Shown piece by piece: positions 20,542 through 29,456 of a stretch of 64,000 bases of DNA (its first letter is position 1; every line of letters begins with the position of its first letter). Origin of the DNA: Candidatus Protochlamydia sp. (lineage in GTDB: Bacteria > Chlamydiota > Chlamydiia > Chlamydiales > Parachlamydiaceae); the NCBI GenBank assembly GCA_013695355.1, contig JACDAQ010000016.1:1-64000 (forward strand), in the 5' to 3' direction. The translations under genes and the position numbers were made by a program. The notes under the pieces were generated by a model that worked only from the letters and a program-made list of their open reading frames with translations, did no database searches and was not told where the DNA came from.

Positions 20542-21417
20542 ATGAACAACTTTTCAGAAAAGTCGCCCATTGAATTGAAAAGTGTCGAGCACATGGAAGC
20601 AAGTCCGCTCTTGAGTGGTCTCAATTATAAAAGAACAGAGCTACAGAGCCGTGAGCTTGCAAAAATATTAGAGCTTGCAGCCATCCTTACTAACACATCC
20701 CCTGACGATTTTGTTAAAAATATAAAGCAAATGCCCGAAAAAATTCGCGCTCTTCCCACTCCAGACGTAGAAATATCTAACGACAAAATGCTTATGACTA
20801 CTTTAGAAAAATACATTGAAGGGATAGAGAATATAAAAGAGCAGTTTGTGATATTAAACATTCTAAATGACGAAACCATTAATCAGCTCGGAAATTTGCC
20901 AAGTTCTTCTCAAAAATTATTTTTAGAATCCAATTACAAAGATTATAAAAAACTTTCAAATAAAATCAAAGATATCTCAATTGCATTTAAGGAAGCGGAA
21001 GCTAAATTAAGCCTACGCCTTGAAAAAGATGCCAAAAAAAAGGACCCTTCTATTATAGCAATTGAAGTTATTTCAAATTCACAAAATGTTAACCTTCATG
21101 ATGCTAATCAGTATTTTGTACAATTTCATGAAAGAACCCGTCATTTGGAAGGTTATCCTGCCTTCATTAGAGAAGCCGAAAAAAAACGGTCTGAAGCAAT
21201 TGTAGAGTTTAAGCAAAGTTTTTGCTATTTAGCCTATCTTTGCGCAAATCAATGTACACACTCTAAATTTAATTTTGGATGCTTTATTAGTGGTTATAGT
21301 TTGGGTAAGTTCAATTATATTGATTTTTTTGATTTTTCAAACACAGATTTTGATACATCAAATATAATGGACTTAACATATGATGAGGAAAAATCAGATG
21401 AAAAAGAATTCATTTAA
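20542..21417 (+). CDS. Unknown protein, tandem paralogue 2
   Basis: This 291-residue protein was not recognised. It lies 26 bases after its paralogue, probably on the same transcript, with GAGGAAGG directly before the ATG. The body is helical (many Lys/Glu/Leu), and the shared C-terminal segment CYLAYLCANQC (about residues 230-240) is followed by a Gly/aromatic-rich stretch and an acidic tail. It is about 80 residues shorter than the first copy; the N-terminal and central parts have diverged strongly. No enzymatic motif is visible. Confidence 0.7.
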   Translation: MNNFSEKSPIELKSVEHMEASPLLSGLNYKRTELQSRELAKILELAAILTNTSPDDFVKNIKQMPEKIRALPTPDVEISNDKMLMTTLEKYIEGIENIKEQFVILNILNDETINQLGNLPSSSQKLFLESNYKDYKKLSNKIKDISIAFKEAEAKLSLRLEKDAKKKDPSIIAIEVISNSQNVNLHDANQYFVQFHERTRHLEGYPAFIREAEKKRSEAIVEFKQSFCYLAYLCANQCTHSKFNFGCFISGYSLGKFNYIDFFDFSNTDFDTSNIMDLTYDEEKSDEKEFI

Positions 21418-21528
21418 TTTCTAATTTCTCTCAATCGAAAAAAAACTTAAAATCGACTTGGAAGCATTTTCATCCTTACTGCTAACATTAATTTATAAGT
21501 AATACTTACCGTAACTCTTTTTATACCT

Positions 21529-22749
21529 CTATGAATGATCATCATGTCGGATATCCTGACTGAAACAATAAATTTTCTCTTGAATTCCACCTGTCACTTG
21601 CATGTATCCTGAGGGATCCAGGTAAATGTCATATTCAAGCCGCACTCCAAACTGGTCTGACAGGTAAATACCTGGTTCGACTGTAAAGCAAGTGCCGGGC
21701 AGAAGCAGCCGAAAATCATGCGTCTCGAAATTATCTAAATTAGCTCCTGGTCCATGCACCTCTTCGCCCAGACTATGTCCAGTGCGGTGGATAAAATTCT
21801 CACCATATCCAGCTTTAGAGATCACATCTCTGCACAATTGGTCCACTTGCCACCCCTCCATCCCTTTGCCACTCTCATAATTTTCTTTAATGAAAATTGT
21901 TGCCTGATCTCTGGTACTTTTCACAATATTAAAAATTTCTTGCTGGAAAGAAGAAGGACTTGCAGCCGCCACCCCCACTCTAGCGATATCAGCATATACA
22001 GCACCTGGCCAGTCTTGTTTGCACCACAGGTCAAGGAGTATGAAATCTCCCGGTTTGATCGGCCATGAATATTTTTCACTAGGAGAATAGTGGGGATCGG
22101 CCGAGTGGGCATTGACGGCACAGATAGGTGGATGTTTGGAGACACATTTTGCCTGCTGCATTAAGTCCAGCATAAATTGCTGAACATGGTATTCGTTAAT
22201 CGTAATTTTATCTTGGAGAGAATTTTCAATGTATTTCCAGGTTAAATTGACAACCTCATTGAGAAGGTCGGCTGCAGCCACGTGGCCCTGAAACTGTTTT
22301 TCTGTCCATACACTTGTATAGCGCTGCAATAAATTAGCTGAACTGACTATTTCGGCACCGCTGCTTTTCACAAGTTCAACAGTGCCACCATCGACTGTGG
22401 AAACAGCAGGCAGTGCGTTTCGCGGAGAAAACTCCATGGCAATTTTTTTGTTTTGCAAAGAGAGGGAAAAAAGCCTTTTTTCTAGGTCTTCCCACCCTTT
22501 ATATAATAGTTTAATTCCTGGTAAATGATCAAATGTATGGGGTTCAATTTCAGGAAGGATTTTGATTGGATCACCTTCGCGCGGCAGCCAGTAGAAAAAG
22601 CGGCGCGAAAGCATTTTATCTGGGGGAATCTCTAAAAAAGTATAAGCTAAGGGATTGGAATGCCTAAAATCATACAGCAGCCATCCATCTATTTGCTGCT
22701 TTGCCATTGCCTTTTGTACTTCAATAATCTTTTGTTCAAATTCCAACAT
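21529..22749 (-). CDS. M24 family metallopeptidase (Xaa-Pro peptidase-like)
   Basis: This 406-residue protein has a creatinase-like N-terminal domain and a C-terminal pita-bread peptidase domain. Metal ligands can be seen: Asp240 in LLDLW, Asp254 in YADIAR, His in RTGHSLGEEVHGPG, Glu in FTVEPGIY and Glu in VRLEYD. The spacing between the two Asp ligands is 14 residues instead of the usual 11, a small insertion (CKQDWPG) seen in one branch of the family. It probably cleaves X-Pro or related dipeptides in the cytoplasm. The gene stands alone between convergent and divergent neighbours. The substrate is not known. Confidence 0.88.
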   Translation of the reverse strand: MLEFEQKIIEVQKAMAKQQIDGWLLYDFRHSNPLAYTFLEIPPDKMLSRRFFYWLPREGDPIKILPEIEPHTFDHLPGIKLLYKGWEDLEKRLFSLSLQNKKIAMEFSPRNALPAVSTVDGGTVELVKSSGAEIVSSANLLQRYTSVWTEKQFQGHVAAADLLNEVVNLTWKYIENSLQDKITINEYHVQQFMLDLMQQAKCVSKHPPICAVNAHSADPHYSPSEKYSWPIKPGDFILLDLWCKQDWPGAVYADIARVGVAAASPSSFQQEIFNIVKSTRDQATIFIKENYESGKGMEGWQVDQLCRDVISKAGYGENFIHRTGHSLGEEVHGPGANLDNFETHDFRLLLPGTCFTVEPGIYLSDQFGVRLEYDIYLDPSGYMQVTGGIQEKIYCFSQDIRHDDHS

Positions 22750-23035
22750 AGGATTTACTCCCCTCTTATTTGGTTACATTTCTATACACGCAACATAAAT
22801 TGGAATTCAAGCAGTTAAATTCTCTAGGTCAAATTTAATGAATTATCCTATTAGATCCGCCTCTCAGCACACAGATCTGGTTTATTTTTAATAAGATAAG
22901 TAAAAATAAAAATAAATTTTTTGTTGTTCTCCTCCTGTCTACCCTGTTTACCCTGTTATTTTTTTTGTTTTATGGATACAATTTTAACGCATAAGACCCC
23001 AAGCAATTTAAATTTCATTAACAAAAGTATATATT
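22750..23035. other. Divergent gap with a 9-base tandem repeat
   Basis: Between the M24 gene (minus) and the thioredoxin gene (plus). At 22933-22959 there are three tandem units of the type CCCTGTTTA. The rest is AT-rich, with no RNA gene recognised. Similar CCCTGTTA-type strings occur scattered in other bacterial genomes, from memory only. Confidence 0.5.
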
Positions 23036-23839
23036 ATGTTCTACAAAAAATTTTCCTACATATTTAGCTTTCTGCTTAGTATTAGCTCTATAAATGCCTC
23101 TGAAGGCTCTTTTCCTAGCAATGTCACCTCTCTTGATGATGCTCAATTTGAAAATTTTATTCAAAAGGCTGAAAAACCTGTAATTGTCGACTTTTGGGCT
23201 CCCTGGTGCCGTCCTTGCAGAGAATTGAAGCCCATATTTGTGGAGCTGGCGAATGAACTTCATGCACAATATCACTTTGTAAGTGTCGATATAGATCAAG
23301 GGTCGCAGATCGCTGAAAAGTATGGTATTGAAGCTATCCCTACAATAATAATTGTTAACAATGGAATTGTTTTGGGAAAATTTAATGGGCGTGCCGAAAA
23401 AGAGATTCTTGCCAAAAATATCGATAATGCGATTCATCAAAAATTGACGTTGGAGACTTTATTTTCAGCTATTCATCACAACGACAAGGAACTTGTCGCC
23501 GCATGCTTAGAAAATGAAACTATTGATGTGAATGGGATCCTTCAATTTGGTAAGCGCTCGCCCAATTCATGGACTCCATTGTTACTGTCTGTTTCCAAAT
23601 TTATCAGGGGAGAAACGGATTTTGAAATCATTTCAATGCTATTGCAAAAAGGTGCATTAGTTGATATGGAAATCGAATCTCCTTTATTTGACAAAAAAAC
23701 AAAGACCATTCGATTATTGATTGAGGAGATTGCGCAGCAATCCTGCCCTGAAAATTTAGATGAGGGTTTTCAAGAAAAAATAATCGAAATGACTAAAAAA
23801 GCATCCTCCCTTTTAGAGCTATTTCCTCCAAAAGTATGA
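23036..23839 (+). CDS. Exported thioredoxin with ankyrin-like C-terminal domain
   Basis: This 267-residue protein starts with a signal peptide (KKFSYIFSFLLSISSINA, cut likely near residue 21). A full thioredoxin domain follows, with active site WCRPC (Cys58, Cys61) and the cis-Pro at residue 102 in AIPT. After residue 135 comes a second domain with ankyrin-type pattern: LFSAIHHNDKELVAACLE, then WTPLLLSVSKF and ISMLLQKGALVDM. The CRPC active site differs from the CGPC of cytoplasmic thioredoxin. It probably acts on disulfides outside the cytoplasm, which matters in chlamydiae because their envelope is held by cysteine-rich proteins. The ankyrin part may select a partner. The combination was not expected. 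Confidence 0.85.
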   Translation: MFYKKFSYIFSFLLSISSINASEGSFPSNVTSLDDAQFENFIQKAEKPVIVDFWAPWCRPCRELKPIFVELANELHAQYHFVSVDIDQGSQIAEKYGIEAIPTIIIVNNGIVLGKFNGRAEKEILAKNIDNAIHQKLTLETLFSAIHHNDKELVAACLENETIDVNGILQFGKRSPNSWTPLLLSVSKFIRGETDFEIISMLLQKGALVDMEIESPLFDKKTKTIRLLIEEIAQQSCPENLDEGFQEKIIEMTKKASSLLELFPPKV

Positions 23840-23942
23840 TTTTTCTATAATAGATAAGAATTTTAGTTTTGACTGCACTTTGAGCGAACATTGGCGTGAA
23901 TGAAAAAAAATTTCATTCACGCCTGGAAAAAGTTTCCATTTT

Positions 23943-25421
23943 TTAAATGTTTTGCTTCACAGAATCAATTTCAATCATATCTCGAGAAATGGGCCCTTTG
24001 ACTACAAGTGAAGCATCATGATTGTGAAATTCGCTTGCTAAACTATTTGATGAAGAAAGCCAATTAAAAGAACCTTCACTTATTAATTCATCATCAATAA
24101 TAAGTGTTTTACGATGAAAATCATCCAAATAAATATGTGTATTATTTATTAAAACAGAATGATTTTTAATAAATCCTTTGAGTTTATCAAGTCCTTCTCC
24201 GACATACAAATCAATTCTCACATTGTTCGATAAAATTTTGGCAATATCACTTAGACGCTTAGTCGCATTGGCGTAGGTTACAAAAGGAGAATGGATTTCA
24301 ATTTTTCTTTTAGCGTCACGGCAAGCTTTAAGTAAAAAGTCTTCATGGTCAAATAGAGTTGTTAATAGGGTGAGATTTGATGAATCTCCTGAAATTGATA
24401 ATTTTTTAAAGTCTCCCTTTTTTTCAGAGGGTTCTTCCCGATGTGAGATAATTTCCGACCATACTTTGCCTCTTAATTGGTGAACATATTTTTCATTTTT
24501 AGAAATTTTAAAAGAACGATCACCACTTTCGCCAATACTACTATCATCGATATTTCTAAAATCCAACCAATTATAAGAACCGACAACAAATTGCTTTTTA
24601 TCAACGATCAAATATTTTGCATGAATCGAATTTTGTTCATATCGAATGCCATTATTCTCAAAAAATTCTTCAATGCGAGGATCAATATCAGTATTATAAA
24701 TGACATTGATTTTAATACCTCGATCAACAGCATCCAAAAATAGTTCATAAATGTCCTCTGGGAGCCAGGACACTGTGTGGCTGGTGATTAATAGATGATC
24801 TTTTGCAATTGTGAAGATTTTTTGGAGTAGCTCAAAATGCTGAACTGAATCGCTGATATGCTTAATTTTGCATTTATCTTTGAGACTATTTCTTTGTTTA
24901 ATGATTGTTTTTTTAGAAGCTTTAACTTTGTCATTTTTTTGATCGCTTGGAAAATAGTGCTGATTTAATACGAGGTGAATCTTCCCCCAACCTTTGTTAA
25001 TCCCTTTGGGCTTGTTCAGATTAAAATTGTTATTCAAAGAAAGCTCATCTTTTTTGGCTTCAATCTTCTTCGATGTAATTATTGAAGTTATTGCATAGTT
25101 GGAAGTCTTTTTCAGGTTTATACTAATATTTTTTTTCTCTATGAGCTTAATTTGTTTAGAGGCTAAGGAAGACTGTGACTCGAGGACCCAAGATGTTAAG
25201 AGAGATTGATTTTTTGCAGAAGAAACTTTAAGCGTTGACTGCTTGGTTATTTTCCGCTTTTTTGGCTCAGTATTATTGTCAGAGCTGTCTAAGGACCTTT
25301 TTTTGATTTTTAATACATTTAAATCGATCACTTTAATACTTGAGGTATTTCCATTTTTTGAAGTCTTTTCTAATAAAATTCTATTAGCATCGGGCGTAAA
25401 ATTTAGTTTTTGTTGAATCAT
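23943..25421 (-). CDS. Phospholipase D-like protein with two HKD motifs
   Basis: This 492-residue protein has two PLD half-sites: HAKYLIVD (His267, Lys269, Asp274) followed by GSYNW, and HRKTLIID (His436, Lys438, Asp443) followed by GSFNW. Two HKD motifs in one chain make a complete active site with a phospho-His intermediate. The first 190 residues are Lys/Ser-rich, poor in predicted structure, and contain KKRKITK-like basic clusters. There is no signal peptide. The enzyme could be a nuclease or a phospholipase; the SYNW/SFNW type is common in nuclease-like members. Chlamydiae have several PLD proteins in variable genome regions. A basic disordered N-terminus would fit nucleic-acid binding or secretion; both are guesses. 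Confidence 0.82.
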   Translation of the reverse strand: MIQQKLNFTPDANRILLEKTSKNGNTSSIKVIDLNVLKIKKRSLDSSDNNTEPKKRKITKQSTLKVSSAKNQSLLTSWVLESQSSLASKQIKLIEKKNISINLKKTSNYAITSIITSKKIEAKKDELSLNNNFNLNKPKGINKGWGKIHLVLNQHYFPSDQKNDKVKASKKTIIKQRNSLKDKCKIKHISDSVQHFELLQKIFTIAKDHLLITSHTVSWLPEDIYELFLDAVDRGIKINVIYNTDIDPRIEEFFENNGIRYEQNSIHAKYLIVDKKQFVVGSYNWLDFRNIDDSSIGESGDRSFKISKNEKYVHQLRGKVWSEIISHREEPSEKKGDFKKLSISGDSSNLTLLTTLFDHEDFLLKACRDAKRKIEIHSPFVTYANATKRLSDIAKILSNNVRIDLYVGEGLDKLKGFIKNHSVLINNTHIYLDDFHRKTLIIDDELISEGSFNWLSSSNSLASEFHNHDASLVVKGPISRDMIEIDSVKQNI

Positions 25422-25457
25422 AATTTATCCATTTGTATTTCCGATTTAAGATCAGTA

Positions 25458-25486
25458 CAAAATCTTCGATCGGATGATTTGTGTGC
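25458..25486. repeat. Partial repeat (family copy C)
   Basis: These 29 bases are identical to 12424-12452 inside palindrome copy A, including the core GATCGGATGA. The outer ends and second arm of the element are missing. It lies between the 3' end of the SnoaL-like gene and the start of the PLD gene, four bases after the SnoaL-like stop codon. Confidence 0.85.
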
Positions 25487-25490
25487 AAAA

Positions 25491-25901
25491 TTATAGAGAA
25501 TGGACGGGGATTTGACCGAGCAAATGCTGCATGTCCAGATAAACCCAATACTCGATAATTTTGCCCCCTTTGATACGGTAAACTGTCACGCCGCTATATG
25601 ACACGGTTTTTCCTGTTGGGCTTCTCCCCTTAAACTCACCCTGATGGGTCCCTTTAGCCTGCCACTGAATGCTAACAAAGTCTTCTTCAGAGATCACACG
25701 CTCATTATTCACTTCCAAATCAGGGAACCCTTTTAACCACGCCTGCACGACCTCTTTCATGGCCTGGGGCCCATAAAAATTGCCGAGCATACTATGTATA
25801 ACTGCATCTGAATCTACTAATCTGTCTATAATGTTGATGTTTTTTTTGTTCCAAACACTATTAGCATATTCCAATGCAATTTCTTTCATTTCAGAACTCA
25901 T
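25491..25901 (-). CDS. SnoaL-like (NTF2-fold) protein
   Basis: This 136-residue protein looks like a SnoaL/ester-cyclase-type member of the NTF2 fold: VWNKKNINIIDRLVDSDAVIH, then GPQAMKEVVQAWLKGFPDLEV, then THQGEFKGRSPTGKTVSYSG and YRIKGGKIIEYWVYLD. The pattern (F/Y-rich strand, PTGK turn, GGKI-E-W strand) is characteristic of the family. Members range from polyketide cyclases to proteins of unknown role, so no reaction is proposed. Its 3' end touches repeat copy C. Confidence 0.8.
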   Translation of the reverse strand: MSSEMKEIALEYANSVWNKKNINIIDRLVDSDAVIHSMLGNFYGPQAMKEVVQAWLKGFPDLEVNNERVISEEDFVSIQWQAKGTHQGEFKGRSPTGKTVSYSGVTVYRIKGGKIIEYWVYLDMQHLLGQIPVHSL

Positions 25902-26033
25902 CTCAGCCCCCTTGGATAAATTGCTTTCTATCCTACAAGTTTGAGAATTATTTTCAAAATATTGAATGAAATGATCTCATTAGAATAATATAATGCATTG
26001 CTCCATGCTTAAACCACTATAAGCGAGGTTTTG

Positions 26034-26858
26034 ATGCCGGAACTGCCTGAAGTAGAAACGATCGTACGGGAATTACGGGAAGCTGGGTTGATCGGCCTAA
26101 TCATTGATAAGGCGTTAGTTTTTTGGGGAAGGAGCATTGCAATTCCAGAATTTAAACTTTTCTGTGAACAAATTATCAAACAAAAAATTCTTGACATCCA
26201 GCGCAGAGGAAAATTTTTAGTTTTTTCCCTAACGCAAGATACCCTTCTCGTACATTTGCGCATGACAGGCAAATTTATTATGCACGTAAAAGAAATTCTT
26301 CCTCATTCACATGAACGTGTCCGCTTGTACCTAAATGACGGGCGCATTTTGGCTTATGAAGATCAACGCAAATTTGGAAAATGGTACCTTGTTCCTAGCC
26401 CCAATAAGATGTTCGAAAAAATCGGACTTGAACCCTTAAGCCCCAATTTCACTTCGGCAGCCTTTAAAAACGTATTAAAAAACCGTAATACAAGGATAAA
26501 GCCTTTTCTTCTGGACCAACGCTTTGTGGCCGGCCTGGGAAACATTTATGTCGATGAAGCCTTATGGCAGGCGAAAATCCACCCCCTTAGAAGTGTAAAG
26601 TCTCTTACAGCAAAAGAAATTAAATCCCTGCACGAGGCAATCATCTTAGTGCTTGAACATGGAGTGGAGAACACAGGTACAAGTCTGGGAAGTGCCCGGG
26701 CTAATTATTTTAGCGTCAGTGGGCGGCGAGGTACCAACCAGCAGCGGTTGAATGTATTTCGGCGCGATGGCCTTCCATGCTATCGCTGTCAAAGCACCAT
26801 TCAAAAGATGGTTTTAGCACAAAGGGGAACCCATTTTTGCGCCAAATGTCAGATATAA
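26034..26858 (+). CDS. mutM: Formamidopyrimidine-DNA glycosylase (Fpg/MutM)
   Basis: This 274-residue enzyme removes 8-oxoguanine and other oxidised purines from DNA. It must begin MPELPEVE, because the Pro freed by Met removal is the nucleophile; the ATG at 26034 is therefore the start, not the TTG one codon before. HLRMTGKF carries the catalytic Lys of the N-terminal domain, GLGNIYVDEALW the helix-two-turn-helix, and the C-terminal zinc finger is CYRC-x16-CAKC. The length is normal. The 3' end is 33 bases before a membrane protein gene on the same strand. Confidence 0.97.
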   Translation: MPELPEVETIVRELREAGLIGLIIDKALVFWGRSIAIPEFKLFCEQIIKQKILDIQRRGKFLVFSLTQDTLLVHLRMTGKFIMHVKEILPHSHERVRLYLNDGRILAYEDQRKFGKWYLVPSPNKMFEKIGLEPLSPNFTSAAFKNVLKNRNTRIKPFLLDQRFVAGLGNIYVDEALWQAKIHPLRSVKSLTAKEIKSLHEAIILVLEHGVENTGTSLGSARANYFSVSGRRGTNQQRLNVFRRDGLPCYRCQSTIQKMVLAQRGTHFCAKCQI

Positions 26859-26891
26859 ATTAGAATATTCTCCCAAATGGTATAATTTCAT

Positions 26892-27809
26892 ATGCAAAGT
26901 AATTTAATTTCAAATTACTCTTCTCATAAGACCGATTATTCTCCCTTTACCATGCACGCTGAAGAAGTGGAAAATTCCTTTCTTTTTTCAGCAATTTGCG
27001 GATTTACAGGAGGTATGATCATTTCCCAAGGATTGAGCAACAGGACGACGTGGCCATTGCATTTTACCATTCCTGTCCCTCTGCTGACCTTTCTTATCCC
27101 AAATGCTGAAAAAAATTCTTCGCTAAAAACAAGAATATATTCATGCGCAGCATCTTTATTTTCTGTATATAATATCGGAATTTTATCCTCTTTTGGACTT
27201 GGAATTGCTACTCAGAATTTTGTAAATTTTTGCATTGAACCGCCGGAACAACAACTTTTTTCTAACGAACAACAAAATTCCATTCTTTTATATCAAGGAA
27301 CCTTGATCGTGGTGCATTTACTTTCACGCTATGCAAGCTACTCAATTAAAAGTATTGAAGAGAATCAATATCAAAAAAAGAATAGAGAATTTGAAAAACC
27401 TATTGAAAATTTAAATATTAAATTTAAAGAAGAGATTCTTAAATTAAAAGCATTAAATAACCTGCTGGAAGATAACTTTGACAAGTTGAGGACTTTTATT
27501 GATAACGATTTATTTCTATTAGACACATTCAACACTTGCTTTAAAAAATCTAAAAATAAACTTTTAAAACCGTATGTAAAAAAGGATGAAAATCCTTTTG
27601 ACAATCCCACTGTTGAAGAATGGCGTCAGGAAAGAAATCGTTTTCAATATAATAAAAGTCTTTTTGCTATTTTAAAAGATCTTTTTGAAAAAAATGAACA
27701 TCTTTATGCTTTGTTAGAAAAAAAAATCATCAAAAAAGGAGAGGAAAAAAAATTTCAATTTATTCTCAATCATGAAATGCTGCTTCTCACTTCTGACAAT
27801 TTTGGTTAG
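26892..27809 (+). CDS. Unknown membrane protein with coiled-coil tail
   Basis: This 305-residue protein was not recognised. It has a hydrophobic N-terminal half: a stretch near 30-70 (FLFSAICGFTGGMIISQG, then PVPLLTFLIP), another near 85-115 (CAASLFSVYNIGILSSFGLG) and one near 135-150. After about residue 155 it becomes strongly charged and helical, ending in Lys/Glu-rich sequence typical of coiled coil. A paired hydrophobic lobe plus coiled coil resembles chlamydial inclusion membrane proteins, but also many other membrane proteins. It may be cotranscribed with mutM. Confidence 0.65.
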   Translation: MQSNLISNYSSHKTDYSPFTMHAEEVENSFLFSAICGFTGGMIISQGLSNRTTWPLHFTIPVPLLTFLIPNAEKNSSLKTRIYSCAASLFSVYNIGILSSFGLGIATQNFVNFCIEPPEQQLFSNEQQNSILLYQGTLIVVHLLSRYASYSIKSIEENQYQKKNREFEKPIENLNIKFKEEILKLKALNNLLEDNFDKLRTFIDNDLFLLDTFNTCFKKSKNKLLKPYVKKDENPFDNPTVEEWRQERNRFQYNKSLFAILKDLFEKNEHLYALLEKKIIKKGEEKKFQFILNHEMLLLTSDNFG

Positions 27810-27819
27810 AGTGCACCCC

Positions 27820-27927
27820 CCAAAGGGAAAGGACAAAGCAGCCTGCAACTCGATTTTGAAAGCATTATTCTGCAGCAATTGCTGCACAAGCGCAGTAGCA
27901 TCTCGTCATTCCCTTTAAGTAAACAGC
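27820..27927 (-). pseudogene. Decayed duplicate of part of the HEAT-repeat gene
   Basis: About 108 bases here align with 29654-29762 inside the HEAT-repeat gene in the same orientation. The best block is CTGCAGCAATTGCTGCACAA, identical in both, followed by matching GCGCA and CGTCATtCCCTT stretches, and ending in ACAGC. Outside the best block there are many changes and small gaps, so it is no longer coding. It lies directly behind the LRR gene, which suggests that a recombination event in this area left the fragment. Confidence 0.8.
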
Positions 27928-27934
27928 ACTCGCA

Positions 27935-28960
27935 TCACCGAAAACGCTCAGGAAGCTGACGGCGGTCGATTGGGCACCCATGGCAGTCAAGTATTTGCAG
28001 CCCGGCCGGAAGGTCTGGAAGGTGGTTAATCGGGCATACGTTACAGATAAGCGTTTGCAGCGCAGCAGGAAGCGCTGGAAGCTGGTTAATCGGGCACCAG
28101 CTACAGTTAAGGGTTTGCAGCGCAGCTGGAAGCGTTGGAAGCTCATTGATCGGGCACCCCTCGCAGTTAAGCGTTTGCAGCACAACTGGAAGCTCTGGAA
28201 GCTGGTTGAGCGGGCACCCGCGGCAATTAAGCGTTTGCAGCCCCACCGGAAGCGCTGGAAGCTGGTTGATCTGGCACCCCTCGCAGTTAAGCGTTTGCAG
28301 GGTAGCCGGAAGCGCTTCAATTACAGTTATTTTTCTAGATCTAATCAATAAATAAGAAAGATTTGAAAAAATATTTAATAATTCTTTCAAAGAGTCGTTG
28401 TCTAAATTGCCAAATTCCCTAAGATCGATATATTTCAAAGATTGATAATTTGTGATATTATTTTTCAACCATTCGATTGCCTTATTTGCAGTTTTAATCT
28501 TTGGAGGAATAATACCTCTTAAGGATATTCCTTGATTGATTTGTCGTAATAGCTCGGCCTCTCCTGCCATTTTCCATCGTTTGGAACTTTGAGCTGTTGA
28601 CGCAATATCTTTTGGCGACGTATAGGACTGAATAATGCCTTTTAGCTCCTCAGGAATAATGCCTTCCTCCTCAGGTCTTGTGAGCGAGTAAAAAACTTCA
28701 TTTCTGATCGCATAGATTTTGGCCAGGGCTTTATCCGGCTCTATTATAGATTTATTCTGAGTAATTTGGGTGATTACTCCCTGAAGTGTGTCATAGACCT
28801 TTTTCTTTTCAGCCTCGGTTAGTTTGTCAAATTCAGAAAATTTGATCGGAATTAATACTCCCCGTTCCTCATTTTTTTCTTTGAAGTAAAGTGGACCCTC
28901 ATCCGCAATATGATTAAGAAGTTTATTTATTCCATTATTATTATTGATGTTAAATCCCAT
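27935..28960 (-). CDS. F-box-like and leucine-rich-repeat protein (candidate effector)
   Basis: This 341-residue protein combines a putative F-box with bacterial-type leucine-rich repeats. Around residues 101-135, IPEELKGIIQSYTSPKDIAS followed by SSKRWK matches the F-box pattern (IP-E-l-i-Y-P-kDl-s-k-W). Residues 217-336 hold six 20-residue LRRs of the form LPxLPxxLQTLNCxxCPIN, starting at 221, 241, 261, 281, 301 and 321. In amoeba-infecting bacteria such proteins can join host Skp1-Cullin ubiquitin ligases, with the LRRs choosing the target. AGGAG precedes the ATG. Unusual: each repeat carries a Cys-x-x-Cys pair in the place where LRRs usually have Asn. There is no signal peptide. Confidence 0.82.
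   Translation of the reverse strand: MGFNINNNNGINKLLNHIADEGPLYFKEKNEERGVLIPIKFSEFDKLTEAEKKKVYDTLQGVITQITQNKSIIEPDKALAKIYAIRNEVFYSLTRPEEEGIIPEELKGIIQSYTSPKDIASTAQSSKRWKMAGEAELLRQINQGISLRGIIPPKIKTANKAIEWLKNNITNYQSLKYIDLREFGNLDNDSLKELLNIFSNLSYLLIRSRKITVIEALPATLQTLNCEGCQINQLPALPVGLQTLNCRGCPLNQLPELPVVLQTLNCEGCPINELPTLPAALQTLNCSWCPINQLPALPAALQTLICNVCPINHLPDLPAGLQILDCHGCPIDRRQLPERFR
27955..28317 (-). repeat. 60-base tandem repeats coding for the LRRs
   Basis: Six units of exactly 60 bases (20 codons), best conserved around GCGTTTGCAG and GAAGCGCTGGAA on the plus strand. Unit identity is high at DNA level, a sign of recent expansion or gene conversion. Because the period is a multiple of three, spurious open frames appear on both strands. 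Confidence 0.9.
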
Positions 28961-29456
28961 ATTCAGCTCCTAAATCATAAAGGAAATAAATATTTCTCTT
29001 TAATAAACTCAGAAAATGATAATTACATTACATATTATAACTAATAGTTTAATTAAATTACAATTGAGCTAAAAGTTTTTATTGCCGAATTAAAAATTCC
29101 GCTTTTATGCACTTTAGAAATTTCCGGATTTAGCCTATAAATTTTAAGGAAAAACTTTAAGTTAAGTTTATTCATGAGGCTCTAAATATGAAATGAGAGC
29201 AAGAAATAAATATAACTTTATAGCAAGTTATAATAACCCCGGATTTCTAAATTGCGCTAATTAGGCAAGTTTCATTGCAGGTTTTGTTAATATTAGCAGT
29301 TACTTCAAGGTTTGGCCAAAATTCTAATTAAATGAGAAGAACTTACTTCGCAAATCAAATGCTAGAAATGAAATAAGAAAAGAATGATAAAGCTTTTATC
29401 AGGTCTGCATTGCTGCATATTGCACAATTAAATTTTAATAATTTTGAACAAAGTCT
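28961..29456. other. AT-rich gap between the HEAT and LRR genes
   Basis: The 496 bases hold no recognisable gene or RNA. For the LRR gene a possible promoter is TTGTAA (29058-29063) and TATAAT (29034-29039) on the minus strand, spaced 18 bases. Confidence 0.4.

Noticed and set aside
27955-28317. CRISPR array (60-base periodic units)
   Set aside because: The units are contiguous without variable spacers, and they encode leucine-rich repeats in frame.
27865-28320. 151-codon minus-strand frame with regular repeats
   Set aside because: It is an alternative frame of the LRR gene, and its end runs into the decayed HEAT fragment. The LRR frame has the F-box, the Shine-Dalgarno and the sensible LRR pattern.
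27980-28351. 123-codon plus-strand frame made of tandem repeats
   Set aside because: It is the antisense shadow of the LRR-coding 60-base units; the period is a multiple of three, so an open frame on the other strand arises by chance.
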